The notes under the pieces are model-generated. The model was not told the DNA's origin. It saw only the letters and a list, made by a program, of their open reading frames with translations, and did no database searches. Position numbers and translations under genes: made by a program. Positions 18,109 to 27,609 of a stretch of 64,000 bases of DNA are shown here, piece by piece. How positions within the stretch are numbered: position 1 is the stretch's first letter; the number at the start of each line of letters is the position of its first letter. The DNA is taken from the NCBI RefSeq assembly GCF_000621125.1, contig NZ_JHZC01000006.1, positions 248,001 to 312,000 of the forward strand. The letters are read 5' to 3'. The DNA is from Maribacter antarcticus DSM 21422 (GTDB lineage: Bacteria; Bacteroidota; Bacteroidia; Flavobacteriales; Flavobacteriaceae).

Positions 18109-18711
18109 TCAATTATCGACATAAGATCGTTTAAATAGAAAATATGCAATACCTAAATTAATTAGTGAAGGTAGCCAAGCAGAAAGTTGATAAATGGGAA
18201 TAAACGGAACTTCTGTTAAAAGGGGAATGAGTAATAGGGTTCTTTGGGTAATGGCAGCAAAGGTCAATCCATAACTTAAAAACATCCATTTTTTATGTTT
18301 TAATACATCTCCAACTCTTATGGATGTTATAGCTTTTACGATAGTATAAATCCACATTAAGGATAGTATAGAAAAACCGACTGTAGTTATCCAACCACCC
18401 ATAGCGAACTGGGCTATAATGAGACCAGATAAAGCACTTAAAAACACACTTATTGTATAGATGTATCCGATAATCCGATGGGTAGTTTTGTAATTGCACC
18501 TTATTTTTTTTATAAACTGAAAAGGACCAATACTAATAGCTACTATTCCTAAAAAAATGTGTGTTCTGAAAGTCAATAGGTACCAAAAGGTTTGGGCAAT
18601 TTCTTTTCGTTTAAGTATACCTGCACTATCTGATTGAAAGTAATGTAGTGACATTATTACCATACTAATTGCACCAATAAATAAAAATACTGTGAATGCT
18701 GTTTTTCTCAT
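18109..18711 (-). CDS. DUF2306-family membrane protein
   Basis: A 200-residue protein with about six hydrophobic segments. The RTHIFLGIVAISIGPFQFIK and THRIIGYIYTISVFLSAL blocks (about residues 50-100), with conserved His and Arg, are typical of DUF2306 membrane proteins of unknown function. It shares a cassette with a LytTR regulator gene 124 bases upstream. A perfect palindrome, TTAGGCTAGCCTAA, lies between the two genes about 100 bases before its start. Confidence 0.8.
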   Translation of the reverse strand: MRKTAFTVFLFIGAISMVIMSLHYFQSDSAGILKRKEIAQTFWYLLTFRTHIFLGIVAISIGPFQFIKKIRCNYKTTHRIIGYIYTISVFLSALSGLIIAQFAMGGWITTVGFSILSLMWIYTIVKAITSIRVGDVLKHKKWMFLSYGLTFAAITQRTLLLIPLLTEVPFIPIYQLSAWLPSLINLGIAYFLFKRSYVDN

Positions 18712-18810
18712 ACTTCAAATGTAATAGAGTGTTCTATTCCAAAATGTCGTATGTGCTGAATGTCAAAGTAATGGTTTGTATGTCAAACTAATCATCACTT
18801 AGTTTAACTA

Positions 18811-18824
18811 TTAGGCTAGCCTAA
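18811..18824. promoter_or_regulatory. Perfect 14-base palindrome, possible metalloregulator box
   Basis: TTAGGCTAGCCTAA lies between the LytTR stop codon and the DUF2306 start. It resembles DtxR/IdeR-type operators (TTAGGnTAnCCTAA). It could instead be a weak hairpin after the regulator gene. No regulator of that family is in the window. Confidence 0.4.
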
Positions 18825-18835
18825 GTATTTTATAA

Positions 18836-19702
18836 TTACGGATTCTTTAAAAAAGATTGCTTAACAATAGGAATATACTTTCTAGATACAGGTACTATTT
18901 CTGATTGGTTTTTAAGCTCAAGCTTTAAACCTTGCGCATTTCCGGTTATACTTTCTACCTTTTTAAGGTTTACTAAATACGAGCGATGGCATCTTATTAA
19001 GCTAGAAGTTTTATCTAGTTGCTTTTCAAATGAAGAAAGTGTAATTCTATAAGTTACTTTTTTCAATGTGTTTTCAACTAAAACATACATATCAATATAG
19101 TTGCCGACTGCTATTGCATAATTAAAATCATTCTCGTTAAAAGAGATAGTTTCATTTTTTAAATCTGTTAAAATTTGGTGTCTAGTCTCTTCTGAATCCT
19201 TTAGAAATTCTTTTTTATTACTAAGAAGAATGTTAGATGCCTTATTCGTATTAAGTTTTACTTTTCGTTGATAATCAAGAAGTGTTATAAACGCTATAGG
19301 TATTCCGCCAAGCACAAATGTTCGACTTATAATCCACCAATAGTTATACCAGCTAAAAGATAATGAGTTTATATAATTTGTGTAAACTCCATTAAGGGTG
19401 GCTATTACAAATAAGATTACTAAATAAAATATCACTTGATGTCTTACTTTCCAATGCTTATCGGAAAATACTTTTGGAAGCAATAAAGGGAAAATGTATA
19501 AAAATAATACTAAAACAATGGTCGTAATACAGCCGAAGAAAAGCAATTTAAACACCTTATTCCTATTGGTAGACAAATTGATGTCAAAAGGCTCGAAAAA
19601 CAACAAAAATAATCCTATAAATAACCCGAACAATATTGCAATAATCAAATTTCTTGAAACTGGGCTTGGTGCAGGATATTTCTGGATAAGTATTCTTAAC
19701 AT
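18836..19702 (-). CDS. Membrane-anchored LytTR transcriptional regulator
   Basis: Starting at the ATG at 19702 (MLRILIQKYPAPSP) gives 288 residues; a longer frame to 19759 would run into site 13 and is unlikely. Four hydrophobic segments fill about residues 20-145. A C-terminal LytTR DNA-binding domain follows, with VGNYIDMYVL, LIRCHRSYLVNLKKV and the final VPVSRKYIPIVKQSF. Membrane-bound LytTR proteins of this type usually control adjacent membrane-protein genes, here DUF2306. There is no receiver domain. Confidence 0.85.
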   Translation of the reverse strand: MLRILIQKYPAPSPVSRNLIIAILFGLFIGLFLLFFEPFDINLSTNRNKVFKLLFFGCITTIVLVLFLYIFPLLLPKVFSDKHWKVRHQVIFYLVILFVIATLNGVYTNYINSLSFSWYNYWWIISRTFVLGGIPIAFITLLDYQRKVKLNTNKASNILLSNKKEFLKDSEETRHQILTDLKNETISFNENDFNYAIAVGNYIDMYVLVENTLKKVTYRITLSSFEKQLDKTSSLIRCHRSYLVNLKKVESITGNAQGLKLELKNQSEIVPVSRKYIPIVKQSFLKNP

Positions 19703-19719
19703 TGGATTTTTTAGTTTGC

Positions 19720-19851
19720 AGGTAACGTGTTGTGTATGGTAAGTTGCGTTGACTAGCAACTAAATTAGTATAAGAAAACGAACCAGAGGAAAATCCATAG
19801 GGTTTTCCGAGTAGACAGAGAGCTAGCAATTAATTATACACGGTGTTCTAT
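19720..19851. repeat. attC-like cassette boundary, site 13 (type A)
   Basis: Opens GCAGGTAACGTG and ends CACGGTGTTCTATGCC. GTTCTATGCC is complementary to GGTATAGAAC at site 14, with one mismatch. Confidence 0.8.
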
Positions 19852-20861
19852 GCCGTTTTTTTTATTTTCCAGTCCTTTTCTAGATAGTCCAAAGCATCTA
19901 TTAATGCCTCTTTAGAAGGTTTCGGATTGAATCCTAATTCTTCCTTTGATTTTGTGATATCATAATCTTGTTTTAAGCCATAAAACATATCTAAGTAATG
20001 TCTTTGCAATTGTGGTTCTTTTCCTGATATTTTACTTGTAAATTCCATTAAACCTGCTACAGAGTATAATAAACATTTAGGGACTTTTTTGGGTGTCTTT
20101 AATTTTAATTCAGGGTATAATTCAGATGCTATTTTTACACTTTCTTGTAAAGTGGTATGCTGTTTGTTTGATAAAATGTAACGCTCTCCATTTTTACCTT
20201 TCAACATTGCTTTGTATGCTCCAAAAGCTACATCCTTTACATCTACCCAATTTAATGTGACATTTGTGTCTACTGGAATTTCTCCATTTAAAATTTGATA
20301 AACAAGGTTATTGCTATAACTTAATTTATAAGCTTCACTACCAATCATTGCAGAGGGTAAAATTAAAACAGTTCTGATTCCATATGTTTTTCCTAATTCA
20401 ATTGCAAGTTTGTCAGAATCATTTTTAGAATTATAATACCAGTTTCTCCTGTCTTTATTATAGCCATTATCAACATTTGCAGGTAATTTTGTAAAGTCCA
20501 AAGATGCTACTGAACTTACGTATACAATATTTTTAATACCACATTCTTTTGCTATATCAAATACATTTTGAGTTCCATTTACGTTATTATCATAAATTTC
20601 AACTTTAGGGTTTTTAGCCCACATACTGAAATTTGCACCCACAGCATATAAGTTTGTTATTCCGTTAAAGGCTTTTTTTAGGGATTCTCTATCGGTATTA
20701 TCTGCTTGTACTATTTCACAATCTAATCCTTTAAAAGGTTCTTTATTATTTATGTTTCTTGCAGTTGCTCTTACTTTTTGATTTTCAGAAAGCAATAATC
20801 TAACCAAGTTATTGCCTAAATGTCCATTTGCACCTGTTACTAATGAAATTTCGTTGCTCAT
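19848..20861 (-). CDS. NAD-dependent epimerase/dehydratase-family protein
   Basis: Starting at the ATG at 20861 gives 337 residues. VTGANGHLGNNLVRLLL is the Rossmann glycine motif (about residues 8-24). VYVSSVASLDF and a downstream Tyr in the NWYYNSKNDSDK region provide the expected Ser and YxxxK catalytic positions of extended SDRs. It is similar to dihydroflavonol-4-reductase-like enzymes, substrate unknown. The stop codon falls at the edge of site 13. It is paired with the Crp/Fnr gene upstream. Confidence 0.87.
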   Translation of the reverse strand: MSNEISLVTGANGHLGNNLVRLLLSENQKVRATARNINNKEPFKGLDCEIVQADNTDRESLKKAFNGITNLYAVGANFSMWAKNPKVEIYDNNVNGTQNVFDIAKECGIKNIVYVSSVASLDFTKLPANVDNGYNKDRRNWYYNSKNDSDKLAIELGKTYGIRTVLILPSAMIGSEAYKLSYSNNLVYQILNGEIPVDTNVTLNWVDVKDVAFGAYKAMLKGKNGERYILSNKQHTTLQESVKIASELYPELKLKTPKKVPKCLLYSVAGLMEFTSKISGKEPQLQRHYLDMFYGLKQDYDITKSKEELGFNPKPSKEALIDALDYLEKDWKIKKTA

Positions 20862-20922
20862 ATTTACGTTTTTTTGTTTGAGCAAATTTCAACAGTTTTT
20901 AGGGTATTAAAAATAACATTTG

Positions 20923-21492
20923 TTAGAAAGTGATTTGTTTTCGAATACGACTTAAAGATTGAGGTTTCATACCTAAGAAAGAAGCGATGTTATCTACAGA
21001 AACATTTAAAGCTAATTTTGGATGTTGATTTAGAAACTTTAGATAACGCTCTTTAGCTGTTAAAATTTGAAAATCTTTAACACGTTCTAATTTACAACTT
21101 AAGTGTTCATTGGTAACTGATTTCACAACATCACTCCAAAAGCTCGTCATTTCTTGCAACAGTTCAAAGTCAGGCTTAGAGATTTTTAACAATTTACAAT
21201 CGGTAATCGTTTCGTAATAATCTAAGGCAGGTGTTTCGCTCATAAAACTATCTAATGACGTAAAAAAATCTTGTTCAGGCACTAGATGCTGAATTACTAA
21301 TTTACCATCTATATTTTGATAACCTTTTACAATTCCGGTACTTAAAAAATAAACATAACGTTCAATTTTTCCTGCTTCTAAAAGTTTCGTTTGTGCTGGA
21401 ACATTTACTGTAATAAAACATTTTTCAAGTAAACTAATATCATCATTAGTTATAGGAAAGCGTGATTCAATATAGTTTATTAGATTTTTCAT
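20923..21492 (-). CDS. Crp/Fnr-family transcriptional regulator
   Basis: I choose the ATG at 21492 (MKNLINYIESRFPI, 189 residues) because the upstream extension to 21561 is translated from site 14. The cNMP-binding-like domain (LLEAGKIERYVYFLSTGIVKG) is followed by the HTH VDNIASFLGMKPQSLSRIRK. It lies 61 bases upstream of the SDR gene, repeating the arrangement at 325-1830, and probably controls it. Ligand unknown. Confidence 0.85.
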   Translation of the reverse strand: MKNLINYIESRFPITNDDISLLEKCFITVNVPAQTKLLEAGKIERYVYFLSTGIVKGYQNIDGKLVIQHLVPEQDFFTSLDSFMSETPALDYYETITDCKLLKISKPDFELLQEMTSFWSDVVKSVTNEHLSCKLERVKDFQILTAKERYLKFLNQHPKLALNVSVDNIASFLGMKPQSLSRIRKQITF

Positions 21493-21511
21493 TGGTGTGT
21501 ATTGAAATGGT

Positions 21512-21572
21512 ATAGAACGGTGTGTGTATGGCACGTGTCCCGCAGGACATGTTCTATACACGATATTGTAAG
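21512..21572. repeat. attC-like cassette boundary, site 14 (short type S)
   Basis: A 61-base site. ATAGAACGGTGTGTGTATGG faces TTCTATACACGATATTGTAAGCC, with CGTGTCCCGCAGGACATG as the central hairpin. The last core is ATT rather than GTT, yet TTGTAAGCC is still complementary to GGCTTACAA at site 15. Confidence 0.72.
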
Positions 21573-21592
21573 CCTTTTTTATTCTATCTAAA

Positions 21593-21701
21593 TTATTTTA
21601 GTTTCAAATTATTACTTGCATTTTTTACGATTTCTAAAATCCTCTTTTGTCTTGTTTTTTTACTTTTTACAGTAACTACCCAATGCAATAAAATCTTTTT
21701 A
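21593..21701 (-). pseudogene. C-terminal fragment resembling YdeI/OmpD-associated proteins
   Basis: The minus strand reads HWVVTVKSKKTRQKRILEIV followed by KNASNNLKLK and a stop. This resembles the conserved C-terminal tail (…KREETRxKRIxEI…) of the YdeI/OmpD-associated family. Upstream frames are broken. The roughly 210 bases between it and the next gene hold no other frame. I read it as the remnant of an older cassette gene joined to the EEP gene. Confidence 0.4.
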
Positions 21702-21910
21702 ACAGACTAACCTAGATAATCAAAGGATTCTATTGAGGCCTGAATACATCACAACTTTTTAGTAGCCTTTCGAATTTTTCTTCGTGATTTTTAATACTGA
21801 AAGTGATAATTTTTTGTCAAATATCCATTACATAAACGACTCAAAACATGAAATCACATCAGTTCTGTTTGTTTTTTAATTTACACTTTTTTGTTCTTTA
21901 TAATTATTTT

Positions 21911-22798
21911 TTATTGGTCATTTAATTCAAACACGGCCATTACCGGGTAATGATCAGATAAGAGAGCAGCTTCTTCCTCATTATACACTAAAGAGTTCCT
22001 ACATTTTTTTGCCAATTCGCGACTTACCATTATAAAATCAATTCGTCGTCTGTCCTTCTCTAACTCCGCATACGACTTGTACGCTTCTATTTTTGCCTTC
22101 GCTGGAAAAGTAAATCGGTCTTCTGACTTAACAAATCGTTGTGTTACATCAATTAAAGGGTTCGCTATAAAAGATGCCATTACACTGTAGTCAAATTCAT
22201 TATCAAGTAAGTTAGTATAATCTTTATTCTTCAAATCACTCGCCCTTTTGTTTTTTAAGGCATCTGGATAGTCCAAATCTGTATCGCCATCAAAAGGAGA
22301 TTGGGAATTGAAATCTCCCAAAACCATGAAATAATTATTGTTTATTGAAGCGATTTTTGAAAGAATTATTTTACTTTCCTTCGTTCTAAAATCACGATCT
22401 TTTGGACTCAAGTGCACAACAAAAAAATCGATACCAAAAGTTTCACAATGCAACATCCCATGCCAAAGATTTTCTGTTACTCTTTCTTTTAGAACAATTG
22501 GATTAACAGAAGTCAAACCTACTGAATGGCATTTGTCTTTAAGAATAATCGCATAGTTATGTCCCCATTTTTGCGCATCTTCAAGCAAGCTTTCTTTGGT
22601 ATAACCACAAAGTTCTTGCAGTGCAACGACATCCGGTTTTTGGTCAACAAACCAGTCAATCACATTATTTTTACGTTCTACATCTTTTCTAAAATCAAAC
22701 CCATTCCAAATATTATATGATATTACTTTTAAAGTTTTAGTTTGCGCGTGCAAGCCTGTACTCAAACAGCAAAGAGCTATTATCAAAATCTTTTTCAT
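21911..22798 (-). CDS. Secreted endonuclease/exonuclease/phosphatase-family protein
   Basis: A 295-residue protein with a signal peptide (MKKILIIALCCLSTGLHAQ). The EEP fold motifs occur in order: SYNIWNGF, VVALQELCG (metal-binding Glu), VVHLSPKDRDFR, LGDFNSQSP (catalytic Asp and Asn), RRIDFIMVS and LSDHYPV (terminal His). It is a divalent-metal phosphodiesterase or phosphatase acting outside the cytoplasm; the substrate (DNA, lipid or sphingomyelin) cannot be told. It is the only complete gene in its cassette. Confidence 0.88.
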   Translation of the reverse strand: MKKILIIALCCLSTGLHAQTKTLKVISYNIWNGFDFRKDVERKNNVIDWFVDQKPDVVALQELCGYTKESLLEDAQKWGHNYAIILKDKCHSVGLTSVNPIVLKERVTENLWHGMLHCETFGIDFFVVHLSPKDRDFRTKESKIILSKIASINNNYFMVLGDFNSQSPFDGDTDLDYPDALKNKRASDLKNKDYTNLLDNEFDYSVMASFIANPLIDVTQRFVKSEDRFTFPAKAKIEAYKSYAELEKDRRRIDFIMVSRELAKKCRNSLVYNEEEAALLSDHYPVMAVFELNDQ

Positions 22799-22925
22799 AA
22801 TTATTTAAATTTCCAAATTTGTTTTTTTATTAGTGTTCAATTTGAGTCATTTTCTCCAATCTTCTTTGCCATAAGGTCAATAATTTTTAACACCTTTCAA
22901 ACTCTATCTTGGAATTTTTACTAAT

Positions 22926-22981
22926 GGCTTACAACGGTTAGTATAAGGCGCGTTTTAATGCGCTTTATACATTGCTGTGTG
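22926..22981. repeat. attC-like cassette boundary, site 15 (short type S)
   Basis: About 56 bases, the size of a classical integron attC. GGCTTACAACGG opens it; GTATAAGGCGCG and GCGCTTTATAC form the stem; TGTGTGC closes it and is complementary to GCACACA at site 16. The final core is degenerate (GCT). Confidence 0.78.
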
Positions 22982-22987
22982 CAGTTT

Positions 22988-24994
22988 TTAATTTACTTTT
23001 TCAAAATATAGGTTTCGAACTCGACCATTAGATACTTTATAACCTGTTATCATATTGTTTTTATCTCTAATAAACACGACTTGTCCAAAAAACCAAGCTT
23101 CACCGTTAAACGTATCGTCCTTTATTGGATTCAAATTGAAGTCACTTAATCTGCTGTGTTTTGCAACTAAGCTATCATTGACAATCGTAAAACTGTATGT
23201 TGTAGATAATTCTTCACTATAGTATTCTCCAGAAAAATCTGATAGATTCACTGAAGTTTTGTCGAATGCATCAACGCGTGGCGCTTCCATTATTTGACCT
23301 CCTTGGTGAAGTTTGATGCGTTCAATATTCTTTCCAGCATTAGGAATAAATTCAATTTTTGCTTCCACTCCTTCGACCTTAAATTCTGTAGTTGATATTT
23401 GCGTCAATAAAACCTCTGATTGTCCTGTTGCTAATGCAGATAATTGACCTTTATTTAGGCTAATACTAATAATAAATCCAGGCTGTAATTCAAAATTACC
23501 AACATAGGTACTTAATACGTTTTCATCTATAGTTGCTGCTTCAGAGTTGCTTTCTACCTTAGCTTCTTCCTTTTTAAGTTCAATTTTAATTCTATCTTTT
23601 AGATAGATATCTACCACTTTATGCGCCATTCTACCTGAGTTGAATTCGGCTGAATTACTAAATACAACAACGGTAAGATTTTCGTCAGGAAAACGAGTTA
23701 GATAAGAGCGATAACCTGCATCTGCTCCTCCATGTTGTATTTCGTTCAACCCTTTGTATTTTCCTACAAATTGACCAAGTGCTCCTCCAAAAGTTTTTCC
23801 GTTATTTAGAATTGCAAGTGTATTCATATTATTAATTATAGTTGAATCTCCTACCGTCACATTTGAAAAATTCATTGACCAAAGGCTTAAATCTTCTACT
23901 GTGGTAAAAAGGCTAGTAGCTCCTACATTTGCATAATTTAAGACACTTTTTTTATATCCATTAGAACCAGAACTGTAAGAGTAAGCTCGATTCTTTACGA
24001 TTTTCTCATGATCATCATAAAAAAGGGTGTTGTTCATTTTTAGTGGTTCAAAAATGTTTGCTTTGGTAAATTCGGCAAAAGACATATCAGAAATTCTAGC
24101 AACCACTTCAGCCAAAAGTGTAAACCCAGTATTACAATATGCATATTCATCGCCAGGATTAAAGTTTAGTTCCTTTTGCTTACTCACAAGTTTTAAAACG
24201 TGCTCTTTAGTAATGACGTCATCCATTCGCCAACCAGCCATCGATAATAAATTCCATTGATCTCTTAGTCCACTAGTATGAGAAGCTAAATGTTTTAATG
24301 TGATTGTTTTTCCAAAGTCAGGTACTTCGGGAATATATTTTCTAATATCATCATCTAAACTTAGCTTGCCTTGTTTTTCTAATAATAAAAGAGAGAAAAC
24401 AGTAAATTGTTTCGATATTGAGGCAATATGAAATATTGAAGTAGGAGTTATAGGGATGTCGTATTCTAAATTAGCAATACCATAGCCTTTTTTATATATA
24501 ATGACCCCATCTTTTACGATTGCAACCGCTGCTCCCGGAGTATTATTAGTATCCCATACAGTAAAAAGTTCGTCAACCTGTTCGTTTTGTTTGACTGCCT
24601 TTGGTTTTATGCTTTGTACAAACAATTCGTATTCGCCTGCATGATTATTATCGTCGATAGATTCAACTTCAATCAAGTACTCACCTTTTTTATCTGAAGC
24701 TATAGTGAATAATTCATACCCATTTCTATAATTGGGACTATCAAACTCTTCTAATTTTTCATTTAGAGTGTTATAGGTTGTGACCTTTAAATCAATACCA
24801 TATTGCATTAACTTAAAAAATACAAATTGGTTTTTCTTTAAATTAATTGTGTATTGATGCTTTTCACTAGTATCGAATTTTGACGAAATCGGTTTGTCTC
24901 TAACTAGTGCACCTTTCTCAATTTGAGCTTGGATGGCACTTATTGGAGTAAATAGTAATAGTAGCAGTAATAATCTACTTAATGTCTGATTCAT
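22988..24994 (-). CDS. Large secreted serine hydrolase (beta-lactamase family) with N-terminal PPC-like domain
   Basis: A 668-residue protein with a signal peptide. Residues about 30-130 look like a pre-peptidase-type beta domain (HQYTINLKKNQFVFFKLMQ). The hydrolase domain follows: SISKQFTV (SxxK), YAYCNTGF (YxN) and QHGGADAGY (HxG position). The C-terminal 180 residues resemble the beta domain found after such hydrolases in Bacteroidota. It probably acts as a peptidase or esterase at the cell surface. It is alone in its cassette. Confidence 0.88.
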   Translation of the reverse strand: MNQTLSRLLLLLLLFTPISAIQAQIEKGALVRDKPISSKFDTSEKHQYTINLKKNQFVFFKLMQYGIDLKVTTYNTLNEKLEEFDSPNYRNGYELFTIASDKKGEYLIEVESIDDNNHAGEYELFVQSIKPKAVKQNEQVDELFTVWDTNNTPGAAVAIVKDGVIIYKKGYGIANLEYDIPITPTSIFHIASISKQFTVFSLLLLEKQGKLSLDDDIRKYIPEVPDFGKTITLKHLASHTSGLRDQWNLLSMAGWRMDDVITKEHVLKLVSKQKELNFNPGDEYAYCNTGFTLLAEVVARISDMSFAEFTKANIFEPLKMNNTLFYDDHEKIVKNRAYSYSSGSNGYKKSVLNYANVGATSLFTTVEDLSLWSMNFSNVTVGDSTIINNMNTLAILNNGKTFGGALGQFVGKYKGLNEIQHGGADAGYRSYLTRFPDENLTVVVFSNSAEFNSGRMAHKVVDIYLKDRIKIELKKEEAKVESNSEAATIDENVLSTYVGNFELQPGFIISISLNKGQLSALATGQSEVLLTQISTTEFKVEGVEAKIEFIPNAGKNIERIKLHQGGQIMEAPRVDAFDKTSVNLSDFSGEYYSEELSTTYSFTIVNDSLVAKHSRLSDFNLNPIKDDTFNGEAWFFGQVVFIRDKNNMITGYKVSNGRVRNLYFEKVN

Positions 24995-25012
24995 AGTTAG
25001 TAATTTTTAATT

Positions 25013-25136
25013 GCACACAACGGTTAGTATATGAAAAGGGGGCGGTTCGAAGCTCCGAAATTTCGGTTAAGCACAAAGTTTGATACAAGTCAAAAGCCTT
25101 GATTCTACTGTTATTCTGCCTAATTTTTATATACGT
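25013..25136. repeat. attC-like cassette boundary, site 16 (type F), left part, split by IS110 copy 4
   Basis: Opens GCACACAACGG and runs through AAGCACAAAGTTTGAT to TTATATACGT. The remaining TGTTTTGCG is at 26424-26432. Type F also occurs at sites 37 and 38. Confidence 0.72.
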
Positions 25137-26423
25137 CTTAAGTTTGGTTCCTTAACTTTTAGGATATACATCAGAAAGAACCAAAGAGAGCATTAAGGGT
25201 ACTATATACGGTGAAGCTTTAGACTTCGACAACATGGATAATTGGCTCTCTTTTACTACTTAGACCACGTTCAGTTCTGTGAGACTTTAGATCTCGTTTT
25301 CAAGTTGTTGTGAGCAGAAGTAGCTGGTTCTTTCATAAATCAATACGTATGAATAAATATAAGGAAACTTTCGGAGTCGACATCAGTAAAGGTGTCTTTG
25401 ATGTACATGGTACTAACGTAGGACACGACCAGTATAAAAATGATGAATCTGGGTTTCGGAAGTTCCTTTAAGCGTTACCGGATACTTCATTGGTTGTTAT
25501 GGAAGCTACGGGGTATTACCATTATCGTCTTGCACAGTTTCTTTACAAAAATGGGATTACGGTACCGGTTGTGAAACCCTTATCCGTAGAGCGTTTTATA
25601 CAAATAGAAGTTGGCCAAGGTGAAAACGGACAAGAGCGATGCCAAGGACATTTGTGAATACGCCATAATAAACGAAGTAGCTCTTTATACCGCGCTTACT
25701 GAAGTTCAGCGTGAATATTTGCAGCTTTTTAGAGTACTTGATAGTTACTTAAAGAAACGAACGGCAACCAAGAACAAGAGGCATGGCGAGGAGGTGCTAG
25801 GGTTACCATCGAAATTTGTGTATCGCTCTTTAAAACGTAATCGAAAGCAGCTGGATAAAGGGCATTGAAGAGAAGCTTCTTTCTTTGGTAAAACAAGACC
25901 AGCAACATCAGCTGACCTTGCTAACTAGTATCCCTGGTATCGGAATCAGAACGGCTCTTTTTTTGATTGTTTGCACTGATGGTTTTAAGAAGTTCGAAAC
26001 GGCATCTCAGCTATGCAGTTATGTTGGTATTACCCCAACGATACGGGAATCAGGTAGTAGAGTCAGAGGCCGTAGTAGAATTAGCAAGATTGGTAATAGA
26101 AAGCTGAGGAATCTATTGTTCTTATGTTCATTTAATGCCTATAAGCATAACAAAGCTTGCAAAGAGGTATATGAGCGAATCGTGAACAAGGGCAAGAGTA
26201 AGAAACTTGCCTTGAAACCGTATCGAACAAGTTGCTCAAGCAACGTTTTGCTATCGCAAAATCGGGTAGGCCTAACGATGAAACCTACGTTTCTGTATTA
26301 CGAGTAAAGTAGTTAAAAACCATCAATGAAAAAGCTCAAAGAATCATTAAAGTGAATCTATGGGTCTAAAGTACTAGTGTCTAGAATTAATGAAGAAAAG
26401 AGTTGTTTTTTACCTCAGTTCTT
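25137..26423 (+). mobile_element. IS110-family element, copy 4 (1287 bp, inactive)
   Basis: Same ends and orientation as the other copies, inserted at the ACGT/TGTT point of site 16. The guide-like loop reads TATATACG (25203-25210), identical to the bases left of its own insertion point. It shares an 8-base deletion in the transposase gene with copy 5. Confidence 0.87.
25349..26314 (+). pseudogene. IS110-family transposase, copy 4 (several disruptions)
   Basis: Compared with the intact copy, AAA has become TAA after FRKFL, one base is inserted before LAKVKTDKSDAK, the eight bases between LDK and GIE are missing (giving LDKGH and a stop), and one base is lost near the 3' end after KKLAL. Two long pieces remain open, 25611-25868 and 25885-26307. 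Copy 5 has the same 8-base deletion. Confidence 0.87.
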
Positions 26424-26436
26424 TGTTTTGCGTTCG

Positions 26437-27195
26437 TTATTCTCGCAATTGTTCATCAATTTTAAGGATAATGTCTTCTGCTCTTTGTTTTGTTTTAGTT
26501 AAAATATTGTCTAAAAATCTTTTTCGATACAAACTCATTTTTATAGAATTTCTCATTTGAGGTTTATTTAATTGTTCTATAAAAACAGTTTTTCTATTTT
26601 CTTCGGTCTGCGCAAACCTTACGTCATTCTCCGTGTAAGTGAAATTTGTATAAATATCAATTTCAAAACCCATTGATAACCAAAGTGAACCATCTGTTGT
26701 GGTATCATCATCATCCCATTTTATAATTTTATGGTATGCATTAGCATCCAGAGTATAATAAGTATTGATGTCATTATATAGTTCGTTGAAATTATAAAAA
26801 TCTGTTATTCCTACATTTATGACTTTTTCGTAGTTCTTATTGTTTATAACATAATAGAATGAATAATAGGGAAGGTTATTAAATAATTCATTTGCAGACA
26901 AAGTATCTAACTCGGTACTATTAAGCAATAATGTTGCATTTGCTATGACTTCTGGAATATCTTTAATGTTTTTAGAAAATTGCAACGTATCTGCCTGCAT
27001 ATCCAAACGGATGTTATGTAACAGGTTTCTAATAATCAATTTTTCTTTTCGTTCTTCGTTCCAATTGTTGATACTTAACGCGAGTAGAATTCCAATAACA
27101 ACAAGAACTATTTCTCCAATGGCATATTTAAGATACTTTCCAGTTTTTCCTTGGGAAAGTAAATTCTGTCTAATTTTTCTGAAGAATTTTATCAT
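26437..27195 (-). CDS. DUF6090-family membrane-anchored protein (copy 2)
   Basis: A 252-residue protein with the family N-terminus MIKFFRKIRQNLLSQGKTGK and the membrane segment GEIVLVVIGILLALSINN (about residues 28-45), followed by NWNEERKEK. The C-terminal domain is helical and unlike that of copies 1 and 3 apart from the spacing. Function unknown. The cassette ends are GTTTTGC (right of IS copy 4) and GCACAAC at site 17. Confidence 0.82.
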   Translation of the reverse strand: MIKFFRKIRQNLLSQGKTGKYLKYAIGEIVLVVIGILLALSINNWNEERKEKLIIRNLLHNIRLDMQADTLQFSKNIKDIPEVIANATLLLNSTELDTLSANELFNNLPYYSFYYVINNKNYEKVINVGITDFYNFNELYNDINTYYTLDANAYHKIIKWDDDDTTTDGSLWLSMGFEIDIYTNFTYTENDVRFAQTEENRKTVFIEQLNKPQMRNSIKMSLYRKRFLDNILTKTKQRAEDIILKIDEQLRE

Positions 27196-27219
27196 TGGTT
27201 AGCGGTTTGTCATAATGAA

Positions 27220-27230
27220 GCACAACGTCT
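27220..27230. repeat. attC-like cassette boundary, site 17 (type E), left end
   Basis: GCACAACGTCT is the start of an E-type site (compare GGTTACGTCTCAGTACC at site 20). The rest of the site, from CAGTACCTATGGTTAGTACG, continues at 28692 beyond the second IS110-family element. Confidence 0.6.
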
Positions 27231-27361
27231 AGGCTCGTATGTTTGGTTATAAGTTTGAAGATAAGATATTTAGAATAATAAAAGAGTAGATAAATAAGAG
27301 TGATTTCGAGGTTCGGCTAGATGCTTGAGAAAGATATCGCTTCATAGTTTTAATGCTCTTT

Positions 27362-27390
27362 CCAAGCTAATGTTTTAAACATTAGCTTGG
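27362..27390. other. Perfect hairpin in the left end of the second IS110-family element
   Basis: CCAAGCTAATGTTT and AAACATTAGCTTGG are exact inverted repeats separated by one base. It lies in the non-coding left end where IS110-group elements encode a guide RNA. It could be part of such an RNA or a transcription-blocking structure. Confidence 0.5.
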
Positions 27391-27609
27391 ATAATTAACA
27401 ATAAGCTTAGATAGAAGGGATAGCGAGTTTTCAGCTAGATACACATACAGCGTGATATCGTTTCATAGAATCCACGGCCTTCTATAATTTTCTTGGAATC
27501 CGGATAGGACCTAAATCCTGATTACAGACATCGAATCAAACGCGAGCAAGGATGATAAAGAAAATTACAGCTTTTAAAAACCATGATATGGAAAGCATTT
27601 AAAACAAAG

